Positions 41,230 to 50,104 of a stretch of 64,000 bases of DNA are shown in pieces. Within the stretch, counting starts at the first letter, position 1, and each line of letters starts with the position of its first letter. Position numbers and translations under genes: made by a program. The notes beneath the pieces were generated by a model that worked only from the letters and a program-made list of their open reading frames with translations, was not told the origin of the DNA and did not search any database. The DNA is from Kutzneria buriramensis (GTDB taxonomy: Bacteria > Actinomycetota > Actinomycetes > Mycobacteriales > Pseudonocardiaceae): positions 371,648 to 435,647 of the forward strand of contig NZ_QUNO01000010.1 of assembly GCF_003387475.1 (NCBI RefSeq), given 5' to 3'.

Positions 41230-43436
41230 GCCAGCGCGGCGAGTCCGGCTCGCAGTCGGTCCGCCGTCCGCTCGTCGTAACCCTCGACGAGCCCGATCGC
41301 CCTGCCTAGACTGCGAATCGCCTCATCGTGTCGGCCGAGCCCGAGCTGCACGAGGCCTTGCTCGTGGAGCGCCTCGGCCCTTCCCCGCGCATCGGCGTCG
41401 GGATGGTCCGCAATGGACTGTTCGCAATACGCGAGCGCCGCTTCGAGGTCACCCGCCAGGCGACAGGAACGGGCCAGCGCCCACCGAGCATGGGCCGCGC
41501 CGTGACGGTCGTCGTGGGCCAGAAAGGTGTCCAGGGCCCACCGACCGTGTTCCAACGCCTCGTCGCCGGTGCAGGCCAAGCCCAGGGCGACGCGGGCGGT
41601 CGCCTCGCCGAACCAGGACCCGGCCGCCGCGAAGGTGTCGACGGCGTCGCGGATCAGGCGTGCCCACCTGTCCCGTGGCTCATCGGTTGCCAGCCCCAGC
41701 AGGGCCCAGCCCCGGCTGCGACCGTCGACGGTGTCCACCACCAGCGTTTCGAGCTCCAGGGCCCGTGCGACGTCGCCGCGCCGCCGGAAGCCGTCGGCCA
41801 GTTTCACCCGCGCCTCGGCCAGCCGGGACTCGTCTGCGACGGCCTGCGCGGCCCGGACGGCGATCTCGTAGCCGTCGATCCAGACGTGCCAGGGGTGGGC
41901 CAGGGCGAAGAAGTCGTGCAACTCGACCATGATCCGCCAGGCCTCGAAGTGCAGTGCGTGATCGAACGCGAGCCGGGCCACCGGCACGAAGTTCGACACC
42001 TCACGCGAACACCAGGCATAGGCCTCGTCGAAGCCGCCGAAAGCCGGGCCGGGCCCGCCGGGGAGCTCGATGTGGTGGTCGCGGGCCGGCGTCAGCGCCC
42101 GGGACGCGGCATTCGCGGCGTGCAGGTACCAGTCGACCAACCGCCGCACCGCCGCCGCACGGTCCTCGGCCGGTTCGCCGGCGGCCACGTCGATCGCGTA
42201 GCCACGGAGCAGGTCGTGGAATCCGTAGTACTCGCCGGGCGTCCGCTGAAGCAGGTGCGCGACGGCGAGAACGTCCAGCAGCGAGGCCGCTTCCGTCGCC
42301 GGGATCCCGGCGAGCGTGGCCGCCGACGACACGCTGATCGTCGTGCCCGGGTGCAGGCTCAGCAGCCGGAACATGCGGGCCGCCGGCGCCGGCAGCGCCT
42401 GGTAGGACCACGTGAACGCCGCGCGCACGCCGATGCTGTCGTCCTCGTCGTCGAGATCGAGAAGTCGCAGCCGGCGGCCGAGGTCGGCCATTTCGACGAC
42501 GTGCGAGGCCACCGTGCGGTCCGGGGCCGCCGCGATCCGCTCGGCGGCGACGACCACGGCCAGCGGCAGCGCGCCGCAGAGGTCGACCAGCTGGGCGACC
42601 GCGTCCCGCTCGGCGTCCGCCCGGTCCTCGCCGATCAGGACGCCGACCAGGTGCGCCGCGTCGGCGGAGTCCATCATGTCCAGCGGCACCGCGCCGGCGC
42701 CGGCCTCGATGACCAGCGCCGAGAGCTGGATCCGGCTGGTCACCAGCACCGTGCACCCCGGCAGTGCCGGCAGGATCGGCAGGACCTGGTGGGAATCGGC
42801 GGCGTTGTCGAGGACGACCAGCACCCGCTGGGCCCGCCGGCCGAGCTGGTCGCGCAGCGCGGACGCCCGCTCCGGCTCGCCGCAGGGAATGCCGTCGCTC
42901 TCGTTGCCCAGCCCGCGCAGCAGGTCCTCGAGGACGTCGGCGATCGTCGCGGGCTCGCCGGCCGTGTGGCCGCGCAGGTGCGACCACAGCACCACGTCGA
43001 AGAGGTCCTGCACGCCGTTGGCCCACCGCAGCGCGAGCGCCGTCTTGCCGACGCCCGGCGGGCCGGCGATGAAGATCACGTTCGGGCTCTCGCCGCGGGC
43101 CAGCGCGGTGAGCCGGGTCAGCTCGCGCCGGCGGCCCAGGAAGAACGGCGCCGGCGGCAGGTGCGGGTACGGCTCCGCGCGGGCGGCCAGTCCGAGGACG
43201 AGCAGCGAGCCGCCGGCCCGCAGCGCGTCGTCCAACGTCCGGGCGGCGTCGACGCCCGGACCGGTGGTGCCACGTTCGAGCCGCCCGAGCACGCTCTTCG
43301 GGATGCCGGTCCGGCCGGCGAGCGCCCGCAGGCTCAGGCCGGCGTGGTTGCGGAGCACCGCCAGGCGCTCGCCAAACTGCTCGGCCGCCGTCGGATACCA
43401 CCTCGGCGTGCTGTCGTCCCACCGCGGATCGGTCAC
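41220..43436 (-). CDS. XRE-NB-ARC-TPR (STAND) regulator, paralogue 1
   Basis: 738 residues: XRE HTH (~20-75, LSLRALAGRTGIPKSVLGRLERG), NB-ARC ATPase (P-loop IAGPPGVGKT at 123-132, Walker B VLVVLDNA, LVTSR), winged-helix region (FTWSYQALPAPAARMFRLLSLHPG) and C-terminal TPR repeats (from ~545). Signal-transducing STAND ATPases of this layout act as regulators, and some relatives in defence. GTG overlaps the stop of paralogue 2 by 4 bp. Confidence 0.9.
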   Translation of the reverse strand: MTDPRWDDSTPRWYPTAAEQFGERLAVLRNHAGLSLRALAGRTGIPKSVLGRLERGTTGPGVDAARTLDDALRAGGSLLVLGLAARAEPYPHLPPAPFFLGRRRELTRLTALARGESPNVIFIAGPPGVGKTALALRWANGVQDLFDVVLWSHLRGHTAGEPATIADVLEDLLRGLGNESDGIPCGEPERASALRDQLGRRAQRVLVVLDNAADSHQVLPILPALPGCTVLVTSRIQLSALVIEAGAGAVPLDMMDSADAAHLVGVLIGEDRADAERDAVAQLVDLCGALPLAVVVAAERIAAAPDRTVASHVVEMADLGRRLRLLDLDDEDDSIGVRAAFTWSYQALPAPAARMFRLLSLHPGTTISVSSAATLAGIPATEAASLLDVLAVAHLLQRTPGEYYGFHDLLRGYAIDVAAGEPAEDRAAAVRRLVDWYLHAANAASRALTPARDHHIELPGGPGPAFGGFDEAYAWCSREVSNFVPVARLAFDHALHFEAWRIMVELHDFFALAHPWHVWIDGYEIAVRAAQAVADESRLAEARVKLADGFRRRGDVARALELETLVVDTVDGRSRGWALLGLATDEPRDRWARLIRDAVDTFAAAGSWFGEATARVALGLACTGDEALEHGRWALDTFLAHDDRHGAAHARWALARSCRLAGDLEAALAYCEQSIADHPDADARGRAEALHEQGLVQLGLGRHDEAIRSLGRAIGLVEGYDERTADRLRAGLAALAQG

Positions 43437-45934
43437 GGGTTGCCTCTGGCCAGGCGATCCAGCGCCGCGCCGAGCTGCGCGGCCTTGGCGTCGTCGAGCG
43501 GCTCCATCATCCGCCTCGCGTCGGCGAGCAGCTCGCGGGCCGCCGCGACATCGTCCCGGTCGGCCAGCAGCAGCCCCATCTCGCCGACGGCGTCGGCCTC
43601 GCCCCAGCGGTCCCCCGCCGCACGGTAGGTGACGGCGGCCTGCTCCCAGCAGGCCATCGCCTGCTCGTCGTCGCCGGCCGCGCGGTGGGCCCGCGCCAGC
43701 GGCACCAGGGCGAACGCCATGCCGTGCAGATCGTCGTCCGCCCGGAAGGCCTCCAGGGCACGGATGCCCTCGTCGAGCGCCCGCTTGTGGTCACCGATGG
43801 AACGGTAGGCGCGGCAGAGCTGGACCCGGGCGTGCAGCTCGCCGATCCGGGTGTCGCTCTCCAGGTGGGCGGCCAGGGCCTGCTCGATGAGGTCGACCGC
43901 CTCGTCGTAGCGGGCCAGCGCGTGGGCGCTGCCGCCCAACCCCACCAGCGACCAGCCCAGCCGGGGATGCGGACGGAGGGGTTCGAGCACGCGGACGGCC
44001 AGCCGGTCCAGTTCGTCGGCCGGGTCGTAGCGCTCCTGGCGGCGGTGGAGGTCGGCGAGTTTCTGCGCCGCCTCGGCGATCCGGGACGGATCGCCGACGT
44101 CCTGCGCCGCCCTCAGCGCGATCTCGGTGCTCACCTGCCAGGTCTGCCACGGCCGCGCGTGGAAGAAGTACTCGAACGCGTCCATCGTCATCCGCCACGC
44201 CTCGAACAGCATGCCGTGGTCGTAGGCGAGCTGCACGATCGGAGCGATGTTCTCGCACTCGGACTCGCACCAGGCCAGCGCGCCGGTGGCGGAGTCGAAG
44301 CGCGGCGGGCGGACGTCGGCGGGCGGCGGATCCAGGTGGACGTGGTGGTCGCGGGTCGGCGTGATGGCCCACCCGGCGGCGTTGAGGCCGTGCAGATACC
44401 ACTGCACGAGCCGGGAGGTCGCGGCCGCGCGCTCCTGTTCCCATTCCGGCGCCGCGATCTCCTGCGCGGCGTACACGCGCAGCAGGTCGTGCAGGCTGTA
44501 GTGCTGGCCGTCGATCTCGCGGACCAGATGCGCCCCGACGAGGTGGTCGAGCAGCGCCGCCGCGTCGCCCGGCGCCAGTCCGGCCGATGCCGCCGCGGAC
44601 CCGCCGCTGAACCTCGGCCCGGGATGCAGGCCGAGCAGCCGGAACATGCGGGCGTCGGCCGGCGGCAAAGCCTTGTACGACCAGCTGAACGCCGCGCGGA
44701 CGCCGATCGCCCGGTCATCGCCTTCGAGCAGGTGCAGCCGGCCCCGGTCGGCGAGGGCGGCGGCGTGCTCGGCGATGCTCGTGCCGGGATCGGCGGCGAC
44801 CCGAGTGCCGGCGATCCGCAACGCCAGCGGCAGCGCGGCGCAGAGGTTCACCATCCGCTCGACCGCGTCGGGCTCGGCCCGGACCCGGTCCTCGCCGATC
44901 AGCGCGGCGAGCAGCCGCGCGCCGTCCGCGTCGTCCATCCGGGCCAGGGGAATGTGGATCGGCAGCGCGTCGAGGGCCAGCCCGTAGATGCGACGCCGAC
45001 TGGTGATCACCACGATGGTGCCGGGCGTGCCCGGCAGGACCGGCTTGAGCTGGGCCAGGTTGCGGGCGTTGTCGAGCACGATGAGGACCCGGTGCTGGCG
45101 GCCGCGCAGCCGCTGGCGGAGCAGCGCGAGCCGGGCTTCCGCCGATGTCGGCATCCGGCCGGCCGGAATGTCCAAGCCCCGCAACAGATCCTCGAGGATG
45201 TCCGCCGCGTCGCGCAGGCCGTCGTCGCCGGAATACCCGCGCAGGTCGGACCACAGCACGGTGTCGAACCGGCCCTTGACGTCGTTCGCCCACCGCAGCG
45301 CCAGGGCGGTCTTGCCCACTCCGGGCGGTCCGGCGATCAGCGCGACCGTCGGCGGCGCGGCCGCGGTGAGGCCGTCGACGAGGTCGTCGAGCCGGGCCAG
45401 ATCGGCCGTGCGCCCGACGAACAGCAGCGGGGACGGCAGCGAATGGGGTTCCGCACGCGCCTGCTTGCCGAGGGAGACGAGCCCGCCGTTCGTGCCCAGC
45501 GCACGGTCGAGTGCCGCGGCGATGTCCTCCGACGGAACCTTCAGTCCCGCTTCCAGCCGGCTGATCGTGCTCCGCGCGACATGCGCCTCGTCGGCGAGAC
45601 GTTGTTTGGTCCACCCGCGCTCGGCTCGCTTTCGGGTCACCGCCGCCCCGAAATCGTTTGCAGCGGCCTGATCCGGCCCGCCCGCCGAGGGCCGGGCCGC
45701 GCGGGCGTCGGCCCCCAGTGCGACAAGACCGCCCTGCGCCTCCAGCGCGTCGTCGAGTGCCGCCGCGACGTCCTCCGAGGGAATCGCCGTCCCCGCCTCG
45801 AGACGGCTGACCGTCCACCGCGACACCCCGGCCGCTGCCGCGAGATCCTGTAGCGTCCAGCGCCGCTCCTTGCGCTTCGCCGCGACCACTGTCCCGAAGC
45901 GACGGCCCGGCGGCGGCTGTGGACCCGTCGGCAT
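43433..45934 (-). CDS. Double-XRE-NB-ARC-TPR (STAND) regulator, paralogue 2
   Basis: 833 residues. The N-terminus carries two tandem XRE HTH domains (~12-65 and ~95-145, each ending SRLEAG...PSEDIAAALDRAL), followed by NB-ARC (P-loop 200-209 IAGPPGVGKT, VLIVLDNA, VITSRR), a winged-helix segment and TPR repeats with several AxxxA patterns. Closely similar to paralogue 1 along the whole length. The HTH duplication is the main difference. Upstream of the pair is a 112-bp divergent gap to the methyltransferase gene. Confidence 0.9.
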   Translation of the reverse strand: MPTGPQPPPGRRFGTVVAAKRKERRWTLQDLAAAAGVSRWTVSRLEAGTAIPSEDVAAALDDALEAQGGLVALGADARAARPSAGGPDQAAANDFGAAVTRKRAERGWTKQRLADEAHVARSTISRLEAGLKVPSEDIAAALDRALGTNGGLVSLGKQARAEPHSLPSPLLFVGRTADLARLDDLVDGLTAAAPPTVALIAGPPGVGKTALALRWANDVKGRFDTVLWSDLRGYSGDDGLRDAADILEDLLRGLDIPAGRMPTSAEARLALLRQRLRGRQHRVLIVLDNARNLAQLKPVLPGTPGTIVVITSRRRIYGLALDALPIHIPLARMDDADGARLLAALIGEDRVRAEPDAVERMVNLCAALPLALRIAGTRVAADPGTSIAEHAAALADRGRLHLLEGDDRAIGVRAAFSWSYKALPPADARMFRLLGLHPGPRFSGGSAAASAGLAPGDAAALLDHLVGAHLVREIDGQHYSLHDLLRVYAAQEIAAPEWEQERAAATSRLVQWYLHGLNAAGWAITPTRDHHVHLDPPPADVRPPRFDSATGALAWCESECENIAPIVQLAYDHGMLFEAWRMTMDAFEYFFHARPWQTWQVSTEIALRAAQDVGDPSRIAEAAQKLADLHRRQERYDPADELDRLAVRVLEPLRPHPRLGWSLVGLGGSAHALARYDEAVDLIEQALAAHLESDTRIGELHARVQLCRAYRSIGDHKRALDEGIRALEAFRADDDLHGMAFALVPLARAHRAAGDDEQAMACWEQAAVTYRAAGDRWGEADAVGEMGLLLADRDDVAAARELLADARRMMEPLDDAKAAQLGAALDRLARGNP

Positions 45935-46046
45935 CTCCAGCCCCTTCCAGCTGCGAATTGGTCCCCGCCGGCCGATCCAGCCTAGCCGAGCCGGTGAGCG
46001 AACCTCGGAGGAGTAACTTGCGAAAGGAAGCCACCAAGGGGGAAAG

Positions 46047-46841
46047 ATGACACGGAGCAGGACGGCCGACGGCAGCGCGGGGGACGCCGACTACGGGCGG
46101 ATCGGCGGCCACTACGCGGACTACCGCCGGCCCGACGCACGGATCGCGGCGGCGATCGTGGAAGCGCTCGCAACGGCGCAGAGCGTGGTGAACATCGGAG
46201 CGGGCGCTGGTTCCTACGAGCCGGCCGATCGCAGCGTGACGGCGGTCGAACCGTCGGCGTCGATGCGCGCGCAACGCCCGAGCCACCTGCCGCCCGCGGT
46301 GGACGCGGTGGCCGAGGAACTGCCGTTCGCCGACGCCTCCTTCGACGCGGCGATGACCACGTTCAGCGTCCACCAGTGGCCCGATCTGGCCGCCGGCCTG
46401 CGGGAAATGCGCCGGGTTGCCACCGGCCCGGTCGTCATCCTCACGTGTGACCCGGCCCTGCTCGACCGGTTCTGGCTGGCCGAGTACGCGCCCGAGGTGA
46501 TCGCCACGGAGGCCCGCCGCTACCCCACGCCGGACGCGATCGCCGAGCACCTCGGCGGCCACACGACCGTGCGCGTGGTGCCGATCCCCCTCGACTGCAC
46601 CGACGGGTTCAACGAGGCGTACTACGGCCGTCCGGAGATGCTGCTCGATCCGGCGGCCCGCAAGAGCTGCTCGGCCTGGTCATTCGTCGCCCCCGACCGG
46701 GCCGCCGCGTACACCGAGGCGCTGCGTACGGCGCTGGACGACGGCAGCTGGGACCGCCGATACGGGCACCTGCGCACCCAGCCGACCTACGACGGCTCGC
46801 TCGTGCTCGTCGTCAACACGCCTGAGCGGCGCGCCGGGTGA
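46047..46841 (+). CDS. Class I SAM-dependent methyltransferase
   Basis: A 264-residue protein with motif I VVNIGAGAGSYEP near residue 50 and the UbiE-like Methyltransf_11 blocks AVDAVAEELPFADASFDAAMTTFSVHQW. It resembles small-molecule methyltransferases. Substrate unknown. Its 3' end overlaps the convergent CopD-family gene by 29 bp. Confidence 0.88.
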   Translation: MTRSRTADGSAGDADYGRIGGHYADYRRPDARIAAAIVEALATAQSVVNIGAGAGSYEPADRSVTAVEPSASMRAQRPSHLPPAVDAVAEELPFADASFDAAMTTFSVHQWPDLAAGLREMRRVATGPVVILTCDPALLDRFWLAEYAPEVIATEARRYPTPDAIAEHLGGHTTVRVVPIPLDCTDGFNEAYYGRPEMLLDPAARKSCSAWSFVAPDRAAAYTEALRTALDDGSWDRRYGHLRTQPTYDGSLVLVVNTPERRAG

Positions 46842-47919
46842 GCAGGGTGGAGACGCGGTAGCTGGCATACAGCGAGGCCGTCAGCGTCACGACGAGCAGC
46901 GCGCCGAGGGCGAGGATGCCGCCGTCGACAGCGGGCGCCGGCGGTCCGCCGGCCTGCGTGCGGGCGGAGCCGGACAGGAACGGCACGATGGTGAGCACGG
47001 CCAGGCCCAGGCCGGTCTCGACGGCGACGACGGTCGGGAAGTGCCGCAGGGTCAGGGCAAAGCCGCGGCCGAGGTCGCCGGCGGCGTGGGCGCGGGCGAT
47101 GCGCGGGGTGAGGGCGAGCTGGTTGTAGGCGCCGGCGCAGACCATCGCGGCGACGATGATCAGCTTCACCAGCAGGAACCGACCGTAGGTGGTGGTGAAC
47201 AGCTGGCCGACGGTGCCGACGTGCCGCCAGGCCAGCCACACGCCGGAGGCGACGACCGCGCCGACCGAGACCAGGGCGACGGAGCTGAACCGCTGCCACA
47301 TGCGGGCCCACACCAGCCCGGCCCGCTGGCCGAAACCTCGGCCGCGGCCGATCACGGCGAGTGCGAACAGGCCGCCGAGCCAGACGCTGGCGCCGAGGAT
47401 GTGGACCTGGGTGAACCAGCCGTTGAGCTGGGTGTCGAGGGTCTGGCCCTGGCCGGTCGGCAGCGCCAGCACGACGGTGCCGAGCACGGTCAACGGGAGC
47501 GCGACGGCGGTGACCAGGGTCGGCCGGTCCCGAACGAACAAGGTGAGCAGGGCGACGCCGGCCAGGGCGTAGCAGACGTTCTGGACGGCGATCGGCAGCG
47601 TGAGGAAGGACCAGATCCGGCTCGGCGCAAGGGATTGCCCGAACGTGACGCCCTTGACGCCGCGAGCGACCCGAGCCGCCAGCTGGAGGTAGCCGGCGAC
47701 GAGCAACACCGGCCCGCACCAGGCCAGCAACCGCACGGTTCGGCCGTGTACCGCCTGCCGGTCGGGGTCGTCCACCTCGGCGCGAAGCACGGGGCGAACG
47801 ACCGTCAGGTACGCCACCGCGCCGCCGATCACCGCGGCCAGCGCGGCGAAGTAGGCGATCTCGGTGGACACGCGCCACCAGGGCGGCATGGCCGGCACGG
47901 CCGTCGAAAGCAGGGTCAC
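46813..47919 (-). CDS. CopD-family copper/iron-related membrane protein
   Basis: A 368-residue protein with about eight to nine helices and the CopD domain (FSSVALVSVGAVVASGVWLAWRHVGTVGQLFTTTYGRFLLVKLIIV), preceded by an N-terminal set of helices. CopD proteins are linked to copper import or tolerance. A near-perfect iron box 7 bp upstream suggests iron control. GTG start with no ribosome site, so the message may be leaderless. Confidence 0.88.
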   Translation of the reverse strand: MTLLSTAVPAMPPWWRVSTEIAYFAALAAVIGGAVAYLTVVRPVLRAEVDDPDRQAVHGRTVRLLAWCGPVLLVAGYLQLAARVARGVKGVTFGQSLAPSRIWSFLTLPIAVQNVCYALAGVALLTLFVRDRPTLVTAVALPLTVLGTVVLALPTGQGQTLDTQLNGWFTQVHILGASVWLGGLFALAVIGRGRGFGQRAGLVWARMWQRFSSVALVSVGAVVASGVWLAWRHVGTVGQLFTTTYGRFLLVKLIIVAAMVCAGAYNQLALTPRIARAHAAGDLGRGFALTLRHFPTVVAVETGLGLAVLTIVPFLSGSARTQAGGPPAPAVDGGILALGALLVVTLTASLYASYRVSTLLTRRAAQAC

Positions 47920-47926
47920 AAGGCAG

Positions 47927-47945
47927 TTAGGTTAGGCTCAGCTAA
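47927..47945 (-). promoter_or_regulatory. IdeR/DtxR-type iron box
   Basis: TTAGGTTAGGCTCAGCTAA matches the iron-box consensus TTAGGTTAGGCTAACCTAA at 17 of 19 positions. It lies just upstream of the CopD-family gene and 67 bp from the sigma factor on the other strand, so it may control either. Confidence 0.85.
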
Positions 47946-48011
47946 GTCACGGCGCAAGCAACCTGGGGCGAGGTCACACCCGTATTGAGGGACGTGACCG
48001 AAGGGGAGCCA

Positions 48012-48518
48012 GTGGCTGACCGTGAGACGTTCACGCCGGCGGTGCGGGACCGGGCCCGCGAGTGGCGGCGTGTCGCGTTCCTGATCTGCGGCGACTGGAC
48101 ACTGGCCGACGACATCGTCCAACTGAGCCTGCTGCGCCTGTACAAGCACTGGCACCGCATCGAGCCGGCGGGCCTCGACGCCTACGCCCGCAAGGTGATC
48201 GCCCGGGTGGCCATCGACGAGTCCCGGCGCGCCTATCGGCGGACCGAGGTGTTCGCGGAGCCGCCGGACACGCCTGCACGGGCCGCCCCGGACGACCGCG
48301 TGGACGTACGGGAGGCGCTGCGCAAGGTCCCGCCAAGGCAGCGGGCGGTCCTCGCGCTGCGCTTCTACTGCGATTTCACGGTGGCGCAGACGGCATCGGC
48401 GCTGCGGATCAGCGAGGGCACCGTGAAGTCCCAGACCCTGCGCGGCCTGAGCACCCTGCGGTCGCACCTTCCCGAGTCCGCCACGGACTTCGCACAGATC
48501 GAGGGTGATCAGCGATGA
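48012..48518 (+). CDS. SigE-family ECF RNA polymerase sigma factor
   Basis: A 168-residue sigma factor with region 2 (FLICGDWTLADDIVQLSLLRLYKHW) and region 4 (RQRAVLALRFYCDFTVAQTASALRISEGTVKSQTLRGLSTLR), the SigE-family pattern. GTG 48012 is preferred (AAGGGGAG upstream, family length). GTG 47994 and TTG 47985 are in-frame alternatives. ATGA overlap with the next gene, a probable membrane regulator. Confidence 0.9.
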   Translation: MADRETFTPAVRDRAREWRRVAFLICGDWTLADDIVQLSLLRLYKHWHRIEPAGLDAYARKVIARVAIDESRRAYRRTEVFAEPPDTPARAAPDDRVDVREALRKVPPRQRAVLALRFYCDFTVAQTASALRISEGTVKSQTLRGLSTLRSHLPESATDFAQIEGDQR

Positions 48519-49096
48519 AGTCGTTGCTACAGCAGGCACTTGGCGACGAGGAACCGCCGATGGCGGTCGACGTCGAGGCCGCCGAACGGCAGGGCAGCCG
48601 GGCGCTTCGCCGCCGTCGCCAGGTGATTCCCCTTGCCACCGCGGCGATCGCGGTCGCCGTCGTCGCCGGCGGCGTGATCTTCGTGACGGCCCGGAACCCG
48701 GTGCAGCTTCCTCCGGCCGCGCACGGCCAACCGGCGCCGACGACGCCGATCAGCACCGCCGCCCCGTCGGACATCACGGCGGCCTACTGCTACCGCACGC
48801 CCAACATCACCACTTCCCTCGACAAGACCAACCAACACGTCATGGTGGGCGTCAACGGGCACATCGAAGGTGGGCGCGGCGACGTCAGGGGCGCCATCAT
48901 GGACATCTGCCGCCAGGCTTGGGAGGCCAACTACTACGACTGGTTTCCCGCCGGCAGTGGCAAGCACGCCGCGCCGCCGCTGGTCGCCTGCGTGCTGGAC
49001 GCCGACGCCGTCGACGCCATGGCCGGCACCATCGGCGTGTTCCCCGGCGACGCCCAGACCTGCGCGAACATGGGCCTGCCGGTGGCGAGGATCTAG
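48515..49096 (+). CDS. Membrane-anchored partner of the sigma factor (putative anti-sigma)
   Basis: 193 residues: a short cytoplasmic N-terminus, basic patch and one membrane helix (LATAAIAVAVVAGGVIFV, ~40-57), then an extracellular Pro/Thr-rich linker and a C-terminal domain with four cysteines. No zinc-binding anti-sigma motif is seen. Its role is inferred from ATGA coupling to the sigma factor gene. Confidence 0.72.
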   Translation: MKSLLQQALGDEEPPMAVDVEAAERQGSRALRRRRQVIPLATAAIAVAVVAGGVIFVTARNPVQLPPAAHGQPAPTTPISTAAPSDITAAYCYRTPNITTSLDKTNQHVMVGVNGHIEGGRGDVRGAIMDICRQAWEANYYDWFPAGSGKHAAPPLVACVLDADAVDAMAGTIGVFPGDAQTCANMGLPVARI

Positions 49097-49105
49097 CCTG
49101 GCCGG

Positions 49106-49588
49106 GTGGACACCGTTGTGAGGGATGCCCAGGCGGACGACGTCGCGGCGATCTGCGGGTTCGGCGCGACGCACATCCGGCCGCACTACGCCCCGCTGAT
49201 CGGTGAGGCCGCGGCGGACGCGCAGGTCCGCGACTGGTGGAACGAAAGCCAGATCGCCGCGGCGGTGGCCGACGGCCTGGTGATCGTCGCCGAGGCTGCC
49301 GGGACGGTGGTGGGCGTGGGGCAGCGAGGCCGACGAGGGGCGGATCACGTCGTCTACAAGCTCTACGTCGATCCGGCACACCGGGGCCGCGGGCTCGGTC
49401 CGAGGCTGCTGGCGGCCCTCACGGAGCGGCTGCCGGCGGACGCGACGAGCCTGTACATCGAGCACTTCGCGGCCAACGAGCGGGCGGGGGCGTTCTACGA
49501 ACGCGAGGGCTTCGTCGTGCAAGGCGTCGAGCCCGGCGGCGACCCGGCGCTGGCGGTGGTGTGGCGGGCCCGCCCGATCCCGTCCTGA
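49106..49588 (+). CDS. GNAT-family N-acetyltransferase
   Basis: A 160-residue protein with the acetyl-CoA pyrophosphate loop motif in KLYVDPAHRGRGLGPRLLAAL and the C-terminal NERAGAFYEREGFVVQG. GTG start, 9 bp after the preceding gene. Acceptor unknown. Confidence 0.93.
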   Translation: MDTVVRDAQADDVAAICGFGATHIRPHYAPLIGEAAADAQVRDWWNESQIAAAVADGLVIVAEAAGTVVGVGQRGRRGADHVVYKLYVDPAHRGRGLGPRLLAALTERLPADATSLYIEHFAANERAGAFYEREGFVVQGVEPGGDPALAVVWRARPIPS

Positions 49589-49687
49589 AAAATCTTGGTA
49601 CTCGACGTCGAAATCGCCGAGCGCCGTCCGACGCATTGGCAACGGACCCTCACACCGAGGGGCCGACCAGTCGAAACGGAGCTCGTC

Positions 49688-50104
49688 ATGACCATCACCA
49701 CCTCGGCCGCCGCCGTCCGCCCGACCTCCGCCACCCGGCGCCGCCTGCGCCGCGCCGGCTCGGTGCTGGCCGCCGCCGCGGCCGCCGGCGTCGTCTCACT
49801 GGTCGGCAGCGCCGTCGGCGTGGACTTCCTGCTCAGCGACTCGATGGGCGCGGTGGTCATCAGCCTGCCGATCGTGCTCATCTTCGGCACGGCCTTCGGC
49901 GTGCTCGGCTGGGCGGCGCTGGCCGTGCTGGAACGCTTCACCGCGAAGGCCCGTGCGATCTGGACGGGTCTGGCGGTCGCGGTGTTGGCGCTGTCGCTGC
50001 CGCCGATCTTCCTGGAGGACGCGACCGCCGGCACCAAGATCGGCCTGGTGCTCGTGCACGGCGCGGTCGCCGCGGTGCTGATCCCGCTCATGCGCCGGAA
50101 GTGA
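49688..50104 (+). CDS. DUF6069-like four-helix membrane protein
   Basis: A 138-residue protein with about four hydrophobic helices and a basic N-terminus (TSATRRRLRRAGS). GWAALAVLERFTAKARAIWTG and the final MHLAVGAVLIP-like segment (LVHGAVAAVLIPLMRRK) resemble DUF6069. ATG 49688 is used. Its end overlaps the convergent GMC gene by 17 bp. Function unknown. Confidence 0.8.
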   Translation: MTITTSAAAVRPTSATRRRLRRAGSVLAAAAAAGVVSLVGSAVGVDFLLSDSMGAVVISLPIVLIFGTAFGVLGWAALAVLERFTAKARAIWTGLAVAVLALSLPPIFLEDATAGTKIGLVLVHGAVAAVLIPLMRRK

